Shown here one piece after another: positions 26,701 through 36,868 of a stretch of DNA of 64,000 bases; positions within the stretch are counted from its first letter, which is position 1, and each line of letters starts with the position of its first letter. The position numbers were made by a program, and so were the translations under genes. The notes below the pieces were generated by a model. The model was given only the letters and a program-made list of their open reading frames with translations, was not told the origin of the DNA and did no database searches. Source of the DNA: Pseudomonas lundensis. Lineage in GTDB: Bacteria > Pseudomonadota > Gammaproteobacteria > Pseudomonadales > Pseudomonadaceae. The stretch covers positions 1 through 64,000 of the forward strand of contig NZ_JYKY01000026.1 in NCBI RefSeq assembly GCF_001042985.1, written 5' to 3'.

Positions 26701-29700
26701 TTGCAGCAACAGCGAACGGCACCAGGCATCGATCAGGATGTGGTGGTTACTGAGGATGAACCAGTAATGCCCGGTGCTGCGGCGAATCAGGCGCAGGCTG
26801 AAAGGTGGCGTGTTGAGCAGGTCAAACCCTTCGGCGCGGTCTTGCGCCAGCAACGCTTGCAACGCCGCTTCGTGCTCAGCCTCGGGGCGATCGCTCCAGT
26901 CATGCACCTGCACCTTGGGCGCTGCGTCGCGGTGGATGATTTGCAGCATGTTGCCGTCATCGTCGAGGCTGAACGACGCCCGCAATGCATCGTGACGCTG
27001 CACCACGGCGTGCCAGGCCGCCGTAAAGCGTGGCAGGTCGATGTCACTGTCGATGATGTAACGGTCTTGCATGAAATAAATGCCCGACCCCGGTTCCAGC
27101 AAGGTGTGCACCAGCAACCCCTGCTGCATCGGCGACAGCGGGTAGATGTCTTCAATGGCCCCGGGCGCTACCTTGAGGGTGTCCAGTTGCTGCTGAGTAA
27201 GGCGCGCCAACGGGAAGTCCGACGGCGTCATGCCGCCGGTTTCATGGGTCACGCAGTGCTCGATCAGCGCCGACAGTTCGCGCTGGTAGTCGTCCATCAA
27301 GGCGTGAATGGTTGCCGGTTCGAACATCTCGGTGCTGAAGGTCCATTGCAGGTTCAGCTCGCCGCCATACACCTGCCCTTCGATGCTCAGCCAGTTGGCC
27401 AGCGGCGCCTGTTCATCCTGCGCCTGACCGGCGCTTTCGGCCGCCGGGACGAACAGCGCCTGACCGTCGAACTGGCGATCGAACTGGCCCAGGTAGTTGA
27501 AGGTGATACGCGGGGTGGCCAGCGCGGCCAGTTGCGCACCCGCCTCGCTGCCGGCCAGATAGCGCAGCAGTCCATAACCGACGCCTTTGTCCGGGACGCT
27601 GCGCAATTGTTCCTTGATGGCCTTGATCGACTCGCCCATGCCCACGGCTGGCGTCAATTGCACCGGGAACAGGCTGGTGAACCAGCCCACGGTACGCGAC
27701 AGGTCGAGACCGTCGAACAGCTCTTCGCGACCGTGGCCTTCAAGCTGAATCAGGCTGCTGGTGTGGCCGCTCCAGCGGCAGATCACCCGCGCCAGCGCCG
27801 TGAGCAACAGGTCATTGACCTGCGTGCGGTAGGTCGCGGGCGCCACTTGCAGCAATTGCCGGGTACGCTCGGCGTCCAGGCTGAACGCGCGTGTTTGCCC
27901 GTGACGGTTCTGCAACCCGCCCCCGGCACGGTCGCAAGGCAATTCACTGCTGGCCCCGCTCAGGTGAGCGTGCCAGTACGCCAATTCCGGCAAACGCGCC
28001 TGCGCGGCGGCCTGCAAGTGCGCGGTCCAGGCCTGATAGGCACTGGTTTTGGCCTGCGGCGCCTGCGTCGGCTGCGCGTAGAACTGTTGCAAGTCCTCCA
28101 GCAGCACCCGCCACGACACGCCATCCACGGCCAGATGGTGCACCACCAGCAGCACGCGCTGGCTGTGGTCGGCCATGTCGATCAGCACCGCACGCAACAG
28201 CGGCCCTGCTTGCAGATCAAGGCTGCGCTGGGCGAGTTCGCACAGGCGGTTGAGTTCATCTTCCGACGCCGCCTGTTGCTGCCACAACACCGGCTCGGCC
28301 GACAGTTCGCCATAGGCCTGCTGCCACTGGCCATCGCGCTGTTCAAAACGCAGGCGCAGGGCATCGTGATGGGTCAGCAGTTGCCGCAACGCCTGCTCCA
28401 GCGGCGCGGCCTCGACCGGCTGACGCGGGTGCAACAGCAATGACTGATTCCAGTGATGGCGTGACGGCATCGGCTGCTCGAAGAACCCGTGCTGCACTGG
28501 CGCCAAGGCCACCGGGCCGTGGGCAATGCCCTGATCGAGGGCGGTGTGTGTGCTCAGTTCGGCCACCCGCGCCAGGCTGCGGATGGTCTGATGCTGGAAC
28601 AGGTCACGGGGACTGAAGGCGATGCCTGCCTGACGCGCCCGGCTGACCACTTGAATGGAGATGATCGAGTCGCCGCCCAGCGCGAAGAAATTGTCGTCCA
28701 CGCCGATGTGCGCCACGCCCAGCACCGCCTGCCAGATCTCAGCCAGACGCTGTTCCCGTTCCGTGGCAGGCGCGCTGTAAACCTGCTGCGCTGACACCGG
28801 GTCGGGGCGCGGCAAGGCCTTGCGCTCCAGCTTGCCGTTGGGCGACAGCGGCAGGTGCTCAAGGCTGATCCAGTGGCCAGGCACCATGTACTCCGGCAAG
28901 CCGCGCAGCAGGTGGGCCGTCAGCGCAGCCTGCCAGTCGCCAGCGCTGACCGGGTCTTGCAGGACCACGTAGGCCACCAGTTGCTTGCCGTCGAGCACCA
29001 GCACCACGGCTTCACGCACGCCAGCGTGTTCGGCCAGGCGCGCTTCGATTTCCCCCAGTTCAATGCGCAGCCCGCGCAGTTTGACCTGATGGTCGAGACG
29101 GCCCAGGTATTCGATCACCCCGTCCACGCGCTGGCGTACCCGGTCGCCGGTGCGGTACAGGCGCTGGCCGTCATGGAACGGGCACGGCACAAAGCGTTCG
29201 GCGGTCAGCCCCGGACGTCGATGGTAGTGACGGGCCAGACCGGCGCCTCCCAGATACAGCTCGCCTGCCACACCCACTGCCACCGGCGACAGGTCAGCGT
29301 CGAGCACCACGGTGCGCAGGTTGGCAATGGGCAGGCCAATGGGCACGCTGGCTGCGCCTTCATCGACACAGGTCCAGTGCGTGACGTCGATGGCGGCTTC
29401 AGTCGGGCCGTACAAGTTGTACAGCTCGGCACCCGGCAGCTTGGCAAACACCTGCTGCTGAGCGTCCACCGGCAAGGCTTCACCGCTGCACACGATGCGC
29501 CGCAGGCTGGTGCAGTGCTGCACACCGGTTTCGTGGATAAAGGCCTGCAGCATCGACGGCACGAAATGCAGGGTGCTGACCTGATGCTGGCGGATGGTGT
29601 CGATCAGGCGCAGCGGCTCGCGGTGTTCACCGGGCTGCGCCACGACCAGCCGTGCTCCGGCGAGCAGTGGCCAGAAAAACTCCCACACTGACACGTCAAA

Positions 29701-31815
29701 GCTGAACGGGGTTTTTTGCAGCACCGTGTCGTGCGCATCCAGGCCATACGCCTGCTGCATCCAGCACAACCGGTTGACCAGCGCCGCATGGGTGTTGCCC
29801 GCGCCTTTCGGGCGGCCGGTCGAACCCGAGGTGTAAATCACATAGGCCAGTTGCTGTGCGTCATGGCTGAGGTTCAGGTTGCTGTCGTCATAGCCGTGCA
29901 GTGCTTGGGCGGGGTCATCGAGGGCGATGATCCGGATGTCGGCCGCGGGCAGACCGGCCACAAGCGCCTGCTGGGTGAGCAACAGGTCGATGCCGCTGTC
30001 CTCGATCATGTAGGCCAGGCGCTCTTGCGGGTATTCAGGGTCCAGCGGCACGTAGGCGCCGCCCGCCTTGAGGATGGCCAGCAGGCCGATCACCATCTCC
30101 AGCGAACGTTCGAGCGCGATGCCCACCAGCACATCCGGGCCCACGCCCTGTTCGCGCAGGTGCCGTGCCAACTGATTGGCGCGGGCATTGAGCTGCGCAT
30201 AACTGAGCGCCTGCTCCCCGAACACCAGTGCGCAGGCTTGCGGGGTGCGCGCCACCTGCGCTTGGAGCAAATGATGCACGCTGCGATCGGACGGGTACGC
30301 GGCGGCCGTGTGGTTCCATTCGTAAACCTGCGTGTGCAATTCGCTGGCATCGAGCATCGGCAACTCGCCGATCCGGCACTCGGTATTGGCCACCAGCGCC
30401 CGCAGCAGGTTGCTCCAGTGGCGCGCCATGCGGGTGATGGTCGCGGCGTCGAACAGATCGTTGGCATAGGTCAGCGCTGCGTTGAGGCGCCCGCCTTTTT
30501 CCCAGGTGTCCAGGCTCAGGTCGAACTGAGTGGTGCGCGCTTCCCATTCGATCAGGCCCAGTTCCAGGCCCGAGGCCGTCTTGACCGTTTCAAGGTCCGC
30601 CACCTGCGACTGGTGGTTGTACATCACCTGGAACAGCGGGTTATGGCTCAGGTTGCGTTTCAGCTTGAACGCCTCGACCAATTGCTCGAACGGCAGCTCC
30701 TGATGGGCCTGGGCGCCGAGGGCGGTTTCCTTGACCATACGCAGCAGGTCCGCCACCGGGGTCTGGGCATTCAGTTCGCAGCGCAACACCTGGGTGTTCA
30801 CGAAAAAGCCGATCAGCCCTTCGACCTCACGCCGGTTGCGGTTGGCGATCGGCACGCCGACACGCACATCGGTCTGGCCGCTGTAGCGGTGCAACAGAAT
30901 GTTGAACGCCGCCAGCAACAGCATGAACAGCGTGACCGAGTGGCGTTGCGCCAATGTGCGCAACTGCTCCACCAGTGCAGGATCGAGCGCGAATTCATGG
31001 CGGGTGCCGCGATAGCTTGGCATCGCCGGGCGCGGGTAATCGGTGGGCAACGCGATGACCGGGTGTTCGTCGCCCAGCCTGTCACGCCAATACGTCAGCT
31101 GCCGCGCCTGCTCGCCAGCCTCCAGCCAGCGGCGCTGCCACAGCGCATAGTCGCGGTATTGAATCGGCAGTTCGGGCAGTTGTGGTGACTGACCGCGCTC
31201 AAAGGCGTCATAACCGCGCATGAATTCGTCGATCAGCACATTCATCGACCAGCCGTCAGACACGATGTGGTGCAAGGTCAGCAGCAGGACGTGTTCATCG
31301 TCAGCCAGTTTCAGCAACATGATGCGCAACAGGGGGCCATTGGCCAGATCGAAGGGCAACAGCGACTGGCGCTGCGCTTGGGCAGCCACCGCCTGATCGC
31401 GCGCCACGGCAGGCAGCAGGGTGAAATCCATCGACTCGACCGCCAATGGCTGGCTCAAGGCCACTTGTTCGAGGCTGTCATCGGCGTTCTGCCGAAACAC
31501 CGTGCGCAGGGTTTCGTGGCGCTGCACCACATGGGCGAACGCCTGCTCCAGCGCCGCGACGTTCAACTCACCCTTGAGGCGCACCGCGCCCGGCAAGTTG
31601 TACGCGCCGCTGTGCGGGTCCAGTTGCCACAAAAACCACATGCGCCGCTGTGCGTAGGACAGTGCGTGGCGGTCGTCTTGCGCCACCTCTTTAGGAATCG
31701 GGAACTGAGAAAAGTCGATCCCTTCCCCGCGCAATCCGTCGAGGAATAACCGGCGTTTTTCCAGCGGCAATTCGATGAACCGGCGGGCAAGTTTGAGGGA
31801 CTTCTCAGCATTCAT
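20752..31815 (-). CDS. pvdI: Pyoverdine side-chain NRPS, first three modules
   Basis: 3687 aa beginning [20 protein letters not shown], very like PvdI of P. aeruginosa as I remember it. Domains (approximate residues): C1 (45-490), A1 ([10 protein letters not shown] 661), T1 (LGGDSI 1048), E1 ([10 protein letters not shown] 1228, [10 protein letters not shown] 1380), C2 ([11 protein letters not shown] 1558, HHILIDAW 1695), A2 ([10 protein letters not shown] 2170), T2 (LGGHSLL 2561), C3 (HHIAADGW 2751), A3 ([10 protein letters not shown] 3228), T3 (LGGHSLL 3623). Codes: A1 DVWHVSLID, serine, made D by E1; A2 DIWELTVDD, close to the diaminobutyrate type (DIWELTxDD); A3 DFWNIGMVH, threonine. It should accept the PvdL-bound chromophore precursor and pass the chain to the next synthetase. 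GGAAGAAG precedes the ATG, and a PvdS-like box lies about 55 nt upstream. Confidence 0.92.
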   Translation of the reverse strand: MNAEKSLKLARRFIELPLEKRRLFLDGLRGEGIDFSQFPIPKEVAQDDRHALSYAQRRMWFLWQLDPHSGAYNLPGAVRLKGELNVAALEQAFAHVVQRHETLRTVFRQNADDSLEQVALSQPLAVESMDFTLLPAVARDQAVAAQAQRQSLLPFDLANGPLLRIMLLKLADDEHVLLLTLHHIVSDGWSMNVLIDEFMRGYDAFERGQSPQLPELPIQYRDYALWQRRWLEAGEQARQLTYWRDRLGDEHPVIALPTDYPRPAMPSYRGTRHEFALDPALVEQLRTLAQRHSVTLFMLLLAAFNILLHRYSGQTDVRVGVPIANRNRREVEGLIGFFVNTQVLRCELNAQTPVADLLRMVKETALGAQAHQELPFEQLVEAFKLKRNLSHNPLFQVMYNHQSQVADLETVKTASGLELGLIEWEARTTQFDLSLDTWEKGGRLNAALTYANDLFDAATITRMARHWSNLLRALVANTECRIGELPMLDASELHTQVYEWNHTAAAYPSDRSVHHLLQAQVARTPQACALVFGEQALSYAQLNARANQLARHLREQGVGPDVLVGIALERSLEMVIGLLAILKAGGAYVPLDPEYPQERLAYMIEDSGIDLLLTQQALVAGLPAADIRIIALDDPAQALHGYDDSNLNLSHDAQQLAYVIYTSGSTGRPKGAGNTHAALVNRLCWMQQAYGLDAHDTVLQKTPFSFDVSVWEFFWPLLAGARLVVAQPGEHREPLRLIDTIRQHQVSTLHFVPSMLQAFIHETGVQHCTSLRRIVCSGEALPVDAQQQVFAKLPGAELYNLYGPTEAAIDVTHWTCVDEGAASVPIGLPIANLRTVVLDADLSPVAVGVAGELYLGGAGLARHYHRRPGLTAERFVPCPFHDGQRLYRTGDRVRQRVDGVIEYLGRLDHQVKLRGLRIELGEIEARLAEHAGVREAVVLVLDGKQLVAYVVLQDPVSAGDWQAALTAHLLRGLPEYMVPGHWISLEHLPLSPNGKLERKALPRPDPVSAQQVYSAPATEREQRLAEIWQAVLGVAHIGVDDNFFALGGDSIISIQVVSRARQAGIAFSPRDLFQHQTIRSLARVAELSTHTALDQGIAHGPVALAPVQHGFFEQPMPSRHHWNQSLLLHPRQPVEAAPLEQALRQLLTHHDALRLRFEQRDGQWQQAYGELSAEPVLWQQQAASEDELNRLCELAQRSLDLQAGPLLRAVLIDMADHSQRVLLVVHHLAVDGVSWRVLLEDLQQFYAQPTQAPQAKTSAYQAWTAHLQAAAQARLPELAYWHAHLSGASSELPCDRAGGGLQNRHGQTRAFSLDAERTRQLLQVAPATYRTQVNDLLLTALARVICRWSGHTSSLIQLEGHGREELFDGLDLSRTVGWFTSLFPVQLTPAVGMGESIKAIKEQLRSVPDKGVGYGLLRYLAGSEAGAQLAALATPRITFNYLGQFDRQFDGQALFVPAAESAGQAQDEQAPLANWLSIEGQVYGGELNLQWTFSTEMFEPATIHALMDDYQRELSALIEHCVTHETGGMTPSDFPLARLTQQQLDTLKVAPGAIEDIYPLSPMQQGLLVHTLLEPGSGIYFMQDRYIIDSDIDLPRFTAAWHAVVQRHDALRASFSLDDDGNMLQIIHRDAAPKVQVHDWSDRPEAEHEAALQALLAQDRAEGFDLLNTPPFSLRLIRRSTGHYWFILSNHHILIDAWCRSLLLQDFFALYSGQRSLPPAARYRDFIQWLQEQGEREALAAWTRELAGFEQPTPLPFDRALRRQGGFSVIGDVYADLQVSQGRALRELAQRFQLTVNTLTQAAWALVLQRYSGLDEVLFGVTVAGRPVNRPEMQDTVGLFINSIPLRLQLPRAGQDVSVKAWLQRLFEHNLALREHEHLPLLKVQACSALDKGQSIFDSLFVYENAPVESAVVTGAEHISARSDSARTHTNYPMTVVVYPGDALGLHLSYDTRFFDDATAERLLADFKRLLLAIGEHADGPFAELPVVDAAEREHLLQAGNHTDRDYPLADGYVRLFEAQHDAHPEQVVATCLDQRWTYRELETRANRLGHALRAAGVGVDQPVALLAERSLALLGMMLGSFKAGAAYLPLDPQLPARRLLDLLQLGQVPVLVASAACGDQARALLAQLAPAQRPRLVVWEDVQAQDFSSARPGVYTGPDHLAYVIFTSGSTGTPKGVMVEQAGMLNNQLSKRPYLDLGRDAVIAQTASQSFDISVWQFLAAPLFGAQVDIVPSAIAHDPAALLGHVAARGISVLESVPSLIQSLLDEPLGQLSGLRWMLPTGEAMPPELARRWLQRYPDIGLVNVYGPAECSDDVALFRVDAASADSAYLPIGLATDNNRLYVLDGGLQPVPTGVVGELYVAGTGVGRGYFGDPLRTASVFLPNPYARQAGERLYRTGDLARRRADGQLEYVGRIDQQVKVRGFRIELGEIESRLRDVSDVREVAVVVQDGPTGKALVAFIVAQPSAPQWSTLREQLKTALKAQLPDYMVPLQWLPLDHLPLNANGKVDRKALPQAQAADWQRELVAPHAGIESRIAAIWQEVLKLDAVSRDDNFFELGGHSLLVAQVVSRVRQQLMIELPLSSLFETSVLSEFAARCQAQPPTLSAPTLKPMAQGQAGVLSYAQQRQWILWQLDPDSSAYTIPAALRLTGTLNRDALVRSFNDLQARHATLRTTFVQDGEQARGVVHASLPLDLRELTLAAPTQAEIQARVAEAMRQPFDLRHGPLLRVLLLTVGADEHVLVLTVHHIAADGWSMQIMVDEFSALYQAHVLGQAPELPALAVSYADFAVWQRDRLQAGEGERQLSAWKAHLGQQHPPLELPSELTRPAIRSERGARLELAVEPELAAGLRQLAQQHHVTLFMVLLASFQTVLHRYSGQSAINVGVPSAGRSHLETEGLIGFFINTHVLRAEIDGQQTFASLLQQVKSTALWAQAHQELPFEQLVEALQPERSLSHSPLFQVLFNHQRPIGESVERSLPGLVIRRMAWQQHTAQFDLALDTEEQGEHLHASLTYASDVYDAATVERLAQHWLNLLRAVVREPQQRIAALELMAPAEQQALIRQWNPQVEVQPVAPGLHQLFEAQAAAQPQAVAVRCGEQSLDYGELNACANRLARKLRELGVGPEVRVGIATERAIPLVVGVLAILKAGGAYVPLDPQYPAERLSYMIGDSGIRLLLTQEHLLESLPPHVGVQSLCLEHLTLDTFSAENLANLTRPDNLAYMIYTSGSTGRPKGALLSHANVTRLLSATQQSFGFDQHDVWTLFHSYAFDFSVWELFGALCSGGRLVIVPYFISREPHAFHQLLCDEGVTVLNQTPTAFRQLMPVACQSPQALALRWVIFGGEALEVASLRPWYERFGDRPTTLVNMYGITETTVHVTFRALSPADLQANVQSPIGRPLSDLSWYLLDSQLQPVAPGCAGELYIAGQGLARGYHGRAGLSAERFVPSPFAPGERLYRSGDLARQRADGNIDYLGRIDQQVKIRGFRIELGEIEACLKQQPGVAEAVLTVHASGQDSQLCAYVVAIDTPTDPLAWREHLRAALKVDLPDYMVPSHWRLLDALPLTGNGKLDRKALPQPDADAEGWQRPYSAPVGTLETQLAAIWASVLDVERVGRHDNFFELGGHSLLAAQASARVELELGIELALRALFEAPDLQAYAALAQAHTPADNDGRLSALESLLDEMEIN

Positions 31816-31870
31816 CTGGCTTCTTCCGTACGTATTGGCTATCGAGCATTGGCTCGGCTATCCCTACGGA

Positions 31871-31894
31871 ACGGATGAACGCGGCACAAAATTA
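31871..31894 (-). promoter_or_regulatory. PvdS-type promoter box of the NRPS operon
   Basis: On the - strand TAATT-N16-CGT (31894-31871), one mismatch from the iron-starvation box TAAAT-N16-CGT recognised by the ECF sigma factor PvdS. It lies 56 bases upstream of the first NRPS ATG, at a suitable distance. Confidence 0.65.
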
Positions 31895-31945
31895 ACCTGC
31901 GCCCGCAGGCCGGGGGTCGCAGGTTTCGGGGTGGCCGTACCGGGG

Positions 31946-31969
31946 TAAATACCGGCGGCACTCACTCGT
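31946..31969 (+). promoter_or_regulatory. PvdS-type promoter box of the siderophore-interacting flavoprotein gene
   Basis: TAAAT (31946-31950), 16-nt spacer, CGT (31967-31969): an exact match to the PvdS iron-starvation box, 36 bases before the ATG at 32006. Together with the - strand box at 31871-31894 it makes a divergent iron-starvation promoter region. Confidence 0.8.
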
Positions 31970-32005
31970 TATCCAGCATGACTCCCACTGACCGAGGTGC
32001 TGTTT

Positions 32006-32956
32006 ATGTCTGCCGCTGCCACGCTGGTGCACACCCTGCGCAAACGCCTGAGCAAACCTGGCGGTTATGAACTGTTCGACATCCACCTCCAGCAGCGCAT
32101 TGCCCTGAGCCCTTCGCTGATGCGTTTCGTGTTCACCGGCGCAGATGTGGGACTGATGCAAACCCTGGCCCCGGATCAGCGGGTCAAGCTGTTCTTCCCC
32201 AGTAACGACGGGACCTTGCCCTGCCTGCCGAAGAGCGGTGACTGGCAGGCAGCGCGGCGCGCCTTGAGCGCTGACAAAATCCCGCCCATGCGCACCTACA
32301 CCGTTCGCGACCTGCGGCCCGACGCCCACGAGCTGGACATCGACTTCGTCCTGCATGGGGAAACCGGCCCGGCCTCGCGCTGGGCCGTGCACAGCCAGCC
32401 GGGCGACCGCCTGCAAATCGTCGCGCCGCAGGCGGCGTATCGAGGCGACCCCGGAGGCTATGAATGGCAGCCGCCCCAAGGGGTGCGGCAGGTGTTGCTG
32501 ATTGGCGACGAAACCGCGTTACCGGCGCTGGCCGGGATTCTGGAGCAACTGACCGACCACCCCGATGCGCCACGGGTACAAGCCTTTATCGAAGTGCCCG
32601 AAGAAGCCGACTGCCTGCCCCTGCTCTGCGGCTTGAATGCCAAGGTCCACTGGTTGCCCCGCGCCAGTCTGGGCAAGCGCCACGGCGAAGGCATGACCCT
32701 GGCGGCCCGGGAGCTGGCGAGCTTGCCGCCGGTGAACACGCGCATGGCCAACACGGCGGCCGCTGAAGAGCTGGACCTCAACACCCAGCGCCCCTGGGAG
32801 CGCGCCAGCGCCAAACAGGGCGACTTTTATGCCTGGGTTGCCGGTGAGTCCGCTGCGGTGATGGCGATTCGACGGTTTTTAATCAACGAACAAGGGCTGG
32901 CACGCCAGCAACTGACATTGATGGGTTACTGGAAACTGGGGCGGTCACTGGAATAA
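32006..32956 (+). CDS. Siderophore-interacting protein, FAD-dependent ferric-siderophore reductase family
   Basis: 316 aa. The ATG at 32006 is chosen (GAGG at 31994-31997) over an in-frame GTG at 31997. Family motifs: RTYTVR near 96 (FAD binding), GDETALPA near 166 (nucleotide-binding domain), FYAWVAGE near 274 and the C-terminal GYWKLGR near 307, as in the ViuB/YqjH-type SIP family. These cytoplasmic flavoproteins reduce ferric siderophores with NAD(P)H to free Fe(II). The gene has its own exact PvdS box and is divergent from the pyoverdine synthetases, so it should be induced with pyoverdine. Pyoverdine iron is normally reduced in the periplasm by FpvG, so the substrate may be another siderophore or residual complex (inference). 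Confidence 0.9.
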   Translation: MSAAATLVHTLRKRLSKPGGYELFDIHLQQRIALSPSLMRFVFTGADVGLMQTLAPDQRVKLFFPSNDGTLPCLPKSGDWQAARRALSADKIPPMRTYTVRDLRPDAHELDIDFVLHGETGPASRWAVHSQPGDRLQIVAPQAAYRGDPGGYEWQPPQGVRQVLLIGDETALPALAGILEQLTDHPDAPRVQAFIEVPEEADCLPLLCGLNAKVHWLPRASLGKRHGEGMTLAARELASLPPVNTRMANTAAAEELDLNTQRPWERASAKQGDFYAWVAGESAAVMAIRRFLINEQGLARQQLTLMGYWKLGRSLE

Positions 32957-32971
32957 TGACTCAGCGTGCAG

Positions 32972-32999
32972 GCGATTGAACCTAATAAAGTTCAATCGC
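32972..32999. terminator. Stem-loop after the SIP gene
   Basis: A perfect 10-bp inverted repeat GCGATTGAAC (32972-32981) / GTTCAATCGC (32990-32999) with an 8-nt loop, between two convergent genes. No T-run follows on either strand, so termination may be weak or bidirectional. Confidence 0.55.
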
Positions 33000-33082
33000 G
33001 CACACTTGATTCGCTTCCCCTGTAAGAACATTCCACAAGTACAGGTTATGAGTCATACATCAACATCGGATTTGCGAAATAT

Positions 33083-33922
33083 TTAACCCTGAACAACCAC
33101 AACCTTATCAGTCGATGCAGGCACAGGGCATTGGGCGAGAGAGGACTGTTTCTTCAATTTTTTATACAGGGATTGCACGCCAGGCAGTTGTAACGCCTCA
33201 GGGTTGTAGTCAGGCACATCAGAACGAACTAACACCAGTTCATTACACGGCATAAAAAAAATAATAATGGACTTGTCCGTTACATCATCAACAGGCGCCA
33301 GCTTGGCTTCCTTAATCTTGGTTGTGTTTCGATAGCGCTCACCCTCCGCCCCCTGATACTCCGGACCCAATTTGTGAAAGCTGTAGGTGGTCTCTGAATT
33401 GTAGGGATAACGTGAAAACAGTCGTGCCGGATTGATCACCCCGGCCACGGGTTTTACAGGCCCGCCGGGGCTGGGGGCTGACACCGCGCGTGCCGTGTAG
33501 CTGTCGGGCTGTTGGAGCGCGGTCACTTTTGTAAAGTCAGTGTTGTTTCGAGGCGCATCATAATACGTCCATATCGCATAATCGAAGTCACCACCGCCGG
33601 TTAAATTAATGCTGTACAGCGGGGCCGAATAACCCACGGGACGAGGTGTATCTTTGACCCGCAAACTATTTTTTAGCCAAACATCGAACGGATACAAAAC
33701 AATATCCACTGCCAAATCCACCGGCATGGAGGCGATTCCCATCATCGGGAGCAACCCGAGTGAACCTATCCAGAAAAAGGGCTCTTTGGCAATTTTCATA
33801 TCTTCTCGAACCCCGCTAAACCCTCCTGACCGCTCACTCATCAACGTCCCACATCCGGACATCAGCGACATACACACCACCAAAACATATCCCTGTATTT
33901 CTTTATGGCGACTGACTTTCAT
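33083..33922 (-). CDS. YceK/YidQ-like lipoprotein
   Basis: 279 aa with AAGGAG 6 nt upstream of the ATG. The N-terminus has a short basic region, a hydrophobic stretch and a lipobox LMSGC with the lipidated Cys near residue 24, so it is an outer- or inner-membrane-anchored lipoprotein. The segment GCGTLMSE ... GGFSGVREDMKIA ... MPVDLAVDIVLYPFDVW matches the YceK/YidQ (DUF1375) pattern; the 170-residue C-terminal extension is not part of that short family and is not recognised. The gene lies between two iron-uptake units, on the opposite strand to both, without an obvious iron box. Its AT content is higher than its neighbours'. A role in iron uptake is not shown. Confidence 0.75.
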   Translation of the reverse strand: MKVSRHKEIQGYVLVVCMSLMSGCGTLMSERSGGFSGVREDMKIAKEPFFWIGSLGLLPMMGIASMPVDLAVDIVLYPFDVWLKNSLRVKDTPRPVGYSAPLYSINLTGGGDFDYAIWTYYDAPRNNTDFTKVTALQQPDSYTARAVSAPSPGGPVKPVAGVINPARLFSRYPYNSETTYSFHKLGPEYQGAEGERYRNTTKIKEAKLAPVDDVTDKSIIIFFMPCNELVLVRSDVPDYNPEALQLPGVQSLYKKLKKQSSLAQCPVPASTDKVVVVQG

Positions 33923-33973
33923 TGCAACTCCTTGCTTCTTCTTTTTATCTGGTTTTTAACGGATCCACATGAA

Positions 33974-33997
33974 TAAATCTATAAATTAACAGGTCGC
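33974..33997 (+). promoter_or_regulatory. Possible PvdS box upstream of fpvG
   Basis: TAAAT-N16-CGC differs from the PvdS box by the last base. It lies about 200 bases upstream of fpvG, further than usual, in an AT-rich intergenic stretch. No better match was found between 33923 and 34194. Low confidence. Confidence 0.3.
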
Positions 33998-34194
33998 AAT
34001 GCCTATATTTTTGCCCATGTCTGTGACTATCAACAAAACTGAATACCCTCTCTGAAATGCCCTACGAAAACGCGCTGTAATAATTCTTTACATCTCAAGG
34101 TTCGGGTTTCGGCCTGCTCATCCGTCCTACATGGATAAGCAATCGCTTCTCAATGGCGATTAACACCCGCTCAACCGCGAGTTTGCCGTTACCC

Positions 34195-35403
34195 ATGTCC
34201 AAAAAATCCCGTTCCAAGCTCTGGTTTCTGGTGCACAGCTGGCTCACGTTGCCGATCTGGTTCTTCGTGCTGATCGTGTGCGTGACCGGCACCCTGGCCG
34301 TGGTGAGCCAGGAAATTGTGTGGCTGGCGACCCCTGAAGCCCGTGCCAGCCAGCCCTCGGACGATGCGCCGCTACTCAGTTATGAACAGGTGCTCACTGC
34401 CATTCATCAGGCCGAACCCGCCCTGGCCGTGCAGTCGATCAGCCGACCCGACGAGGCCCACTTCGCGCTGGTGGCCGATGTGGTGTACCCCGACGGGCGC
34501 TCACCTTCGCTGTACATCAACCCCTACACCGGCGCCATTCAGGGCGAGAGCCCGAGTTTCAATTTCAAGGCGTTCACCCGCGCCCTGCACGGCTGGTGGC
34601 TGGTGCCGTTCACCAATGGTTACAGCTGGGGCTGGTATTTGGTGTCGTTCCTCGGCCTGCCGTTGCTGGGCTCGCTGATTACCGGGCTGGTGGTCTACAA
34701 GAAATTCTGGAAAGGCTTTTTCAAACCCAACTTGCGCTTCAAGCACGGCGCGCGAATTTTCTGGGGCGACTTCCATCGCCTGTGCGGGATCTGGTCGATC
34801 TGGTTTATCGCGGTGATTTCCATCACCGGCCTGTGGTTCCTGATTCAGGCGTTCATGTTCGATAACCAGATTTCCATTTCAACGGCCGGCAACCCGCCGG
34901 TGGTGGCCCGTCAGGACGTGCCGATCATGGCCGACGGCAAACCGGCGCCGCAGATCAGTCTGGACAAGGCCGTGTCGATTGCTGCCGAGAAAATTCCCGG
35001 CCTTGAAGCCAGCTTCATCAGCCTGCCGAGTAATGCCTACGGCCATATCGAAGTCGGCGGCCCGGGCTGGTACCCGCTGTTGTTTCAGACCGCCGAGATC
35101 AACCCGTACAACGGCCTGATTGAAGGCTCGCGCATGATTGCCGACCGCTCCGGCCTGGAGCTGGTCACCGAGTCGATGCGGCCGCTGCACACCGGCGACT
35201 TTGGCGGCATTTGGGTCAAGCTGATCTGGTTCTTCTTCGGCCTGATCCTGAGCATGATGGTGCTCAGCGGTTTGCTGATCTGGACCAAGCGCACCGCACT
35301 GGCCACCGCCCACGCCCTCAAGCGCAGCAACACGCCTGCGCGCGCGCCTGCCGCTCAGGCCGCCACAACAACCACCGATAACCACACGCAGGTCAACGCA
35401 TGA
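34195..35403 (+). CDS. fpvG: FpvG, inner-membrane ferripyoverdine reductase (PepSY family)
   Basis: 402 aa from ATG 34195, giving MSKKSRSKLWFLVHSWLTLP, the conserved FpvG N-terminus; an in-frame ATG at 34153 adds 14 unlikely residues, and neither start has a strong ribosome binding site. It is a PepSY-associated transmembrane protein: an N-terminal membrane helix with HSWL, periplasmic PepSY-like parts, and further helices near 150-175, 195-225 and 350-380. In P. aeruginosa FpvG passes electrons across the inner membrane to reduce Fe(III) bound to pyoverdine in the periplasm. It is the first gene of an eight-gene set with overlapping starts and stops; fpvH begins with ATGA overlap at 35400. 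Confidence 0.92.
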   Translation: MSKKSRSKLWFLVHSWLTLPIWFFVLIVCVTGTLAVVSQEIVWLATPEARASQPSDDAPLLSYEQVLTAIHQAEPALAVQSISRPDEAHFALVADVVYPDGRSPSLYINPYTGAIQGESPSFNFKAFTRALHGWWLVPFTNGYSWGWYLVSFLGLPLLGSLITGLVVYKKFWKGFFKPNLRFKHGARIFWGDFHRLCGIWSIWFIAVISITGLWFLIQAFMFDNQISISTAGNPPVVARQDVPIMADGKPAPQISLDKAVSIAAEKIPGLEASFISLPSNAYGHIEVGGPGWYPLLFQTAEINPYNGLIEGSRMIADRSGLELVTESMRPLHTGDFGGIWVKLIWFFFGLILSMMVLSGLLIWTKRTALATAHALKRSNTPARAPAAQAATTTTDNHTQVNA

Positions 35404-35942
35404 GCAAGGCAACCACGGCGCAGCCCGCCTCGCCCTTGAGCCGCTGGTGGCACCAATGGCGCTTTCACCTGAACATTTTGCTGTTGCTGGTGCCGCTGGG
35501 GTTCATGCCCAAGTACTTCGCCGATGCGTCGCTGTTTCGCGGCGACAGCGGTCTGGGCGAACGCGACATCGGCACCCTGCAGGTCGGGCCCTGGAGCCTG
35601 CAACTGGCCGAACTGCGCGACGAAGCGCCACGCCCGGACGGGCCTGCGGGCTACATGAAAAACTTTAACGCGGCCTTGTGCGACGCCTGCATCGAACCGG
35701 TCAAGGCGGTCTACCTGCGCATCGGCAAACCCCGCAGCCTGCGCACCGCCGGGGTGATTTTCTTCGGCACGCCCTATCGCCTGGGCGCCACCGTTCCCGT
35801 GCCGCTGCGCACCCAAGAGAATGCCGAGCTGTGGGTCACCCTTGAAGGTTGGGACGGCTCGGTGCATCAGGCATCCATCCCCCTGAAAACGGCATCACCT
35901 GCCACGGTGGCCTGGCTGAAACAACAAGGAGGCAAACCATGA
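35400..35942 (+). CDS. fpvH: FpvH, accessory protein of ferripyoverdine reduction
   Basis: 180 aa, start overlapping the fpvG stop by 4 nt. It has one N-terminal membrane helix (about residues 20-40, LNILLLLVPLGFM) and a periplasmic domain with a CDAC motif near residue 98, which could bind metal or form a disulfide. In P. aeruginosa FpvH works with FpvG, FpvJ and FpvK in releasing iron from pyoverdine. The assignment rests on gene order and size, and on resemblance to that set as I know it. The two cysteines are worth noting as possible electron or metal carriers (inference). Confidence 0.88.
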   Translation: MSKATTAQPASPLSRWWHQWRFHLNILLLLVPLGFMPKYFADASLFRGDSGLGERDIGTLQVGPWSLQLAELRDEAPRPDGPAGYMKNFNAALCDACIEPVKAVYLRIGKPRSLRTAGVIFFGTPYRLGATVPVPLRTQENAELWVTLEGWDGSVHQASIPLKTASPATVAWLKQQGGKP

Positions 35943-36283
35943 ACATGCGACTGTCCAGACTCCCTGCGCGGCGCCTGATGACCGCAGGCTTTGCCGCCTG
36001 CATGGTCATGAGCACCCCGGTGCTTGCGCACAACCCGATGTGCGAATGCAAAGAACTAGATGGCGAACAGATCCGCTGCACCGGCGGATTCTCGGACGGC
36101 AGTGGCGCGCCGGGTGTCACCCTGGACGTCATCGGTTACGACGAAACCATTCTGGTGCCCGGCAAGTTGGGTCAGGACTCCAGCCTGACGTTCAAAAAAC
36201 CCAATGGCGAATTTTACGTGCTGTTTGACGCGGGCCCCGGGCACATCGTTGAAATCGACCAAGCCGACATCGAGGCCCCATGA
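35939..36283 (+). CDS. fpvJ: FpvJ, periplasmic accessory protein of ferripyoverdine reduction
   Basis: 114 aa. The ATG at 35939 is used because AAGGAGG lies at 35926-35932 and the start overlaps the fpvH stop (ATGA); the frame is open further upstream but without family resemblance. A signal peptide ends at about residue 27 (TPVLAHN). The mature protein starts with MCECKELDGEQIRC, three cysteines that could bind metal or a disulfide, and then a small beta-sandwich-like region (GAPGVTLDVIGYDETILVPGKL) similar to carboxypeptidase regulatory-type domains. It belongs to the FpvGHJK set. Confidence 0.87.
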   Translation: MNMRLSRLPARRLMTAGFAACMVMSTPVLAHNPMCECKELDGEQIRCTGGFSDGSGAPGVTLDVIGYDETILVPGKLGQDSSLTFKKPNGEFYVLFDAGPGHIVEIDQADIEAP

Positions 36284-36834
36284 ATACGCACGTGGTACGC
36301 CCCGCCGGGGCCGGGCATGAAACCCTGTACGCCCTGCTGTTATGCCTGTTGATCCTGAGCGTTGCCGGTTCGGTGGTGGCGTGGCGCCATGAATCGCTGA
36401 GCGAAACCCCAGTAGCGGCCCACCAACTGGATGCGCGACGGGACTTGAACGCCGCCGAGCAAGGGATCTACGCCGACCTGCGGGTCACACTCGACGAAAT
36501 CCAGTGGCTGCGCGAAGACTCGAATGCGCTGGCCGAGCCCTCAGAACTGGCCGCTGAAGGGTTTGCCCCTTTTGCGACCGACGCCAGCTCAATCAGCCGC
36601 GGCGGCCACGTGTGGCAGTTGCTGGGCGACCAGGCATACCTGGGCGTGAGCCCCCACCCTGAGGTTGCGGGCTCGTTTTTGTTGCGTATCGGTGCTGAGC
36701 CGGATGTCTGGCTCAACCGCAACAGCACGGTCAGCGTACCCGCCGACGTCAGCGATGCGGCCTTGCGCAGCAACGGCTGGCAGCAAGTGATCGCGCAATT
36801 CGATGCCGGGGTGACTCGCCAGCATCGGCACTGA
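36280..36834 (+). CDS. fpvK: FpvK, membrane-anchored accessory protein
   Basis: 184 aa, ATG overlapping the fpvJ stop by 4 nt. One N-terminal membrane helix (about residues 16-34, YALLLCLLILSVAGSVVAW), then a periplasmic domain rich in Glu/Asp with a WQLLGDQAYLGVSP segment. In P. aeruginosa FpvK is the fourth member of the inner-membrane ferripyoverdine reduction set; its exact task there is not settled. Called by position, size and topology. Confidence 0.85.
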   Translation: MNTHVVRPAGAGHETLYALLLCLLILSVAGSVVAWRHESLSETPVAAHQLDARRDLNAAEQGIYADLRVTLDEIQWLREDSNALAEPSELAAEGFAPFATDASSISRGGHVWQLLGDQAYLGVSPHPEVAGSFLLRIGAEPDVWLNRNSTVSVPADVSDAALRSNGWQQVIAQFDAGVTRQHRH

Positions 36835-36868
36835 ACCCACCGCCTGACCTGAGAGAAGCCTGCTCGCC

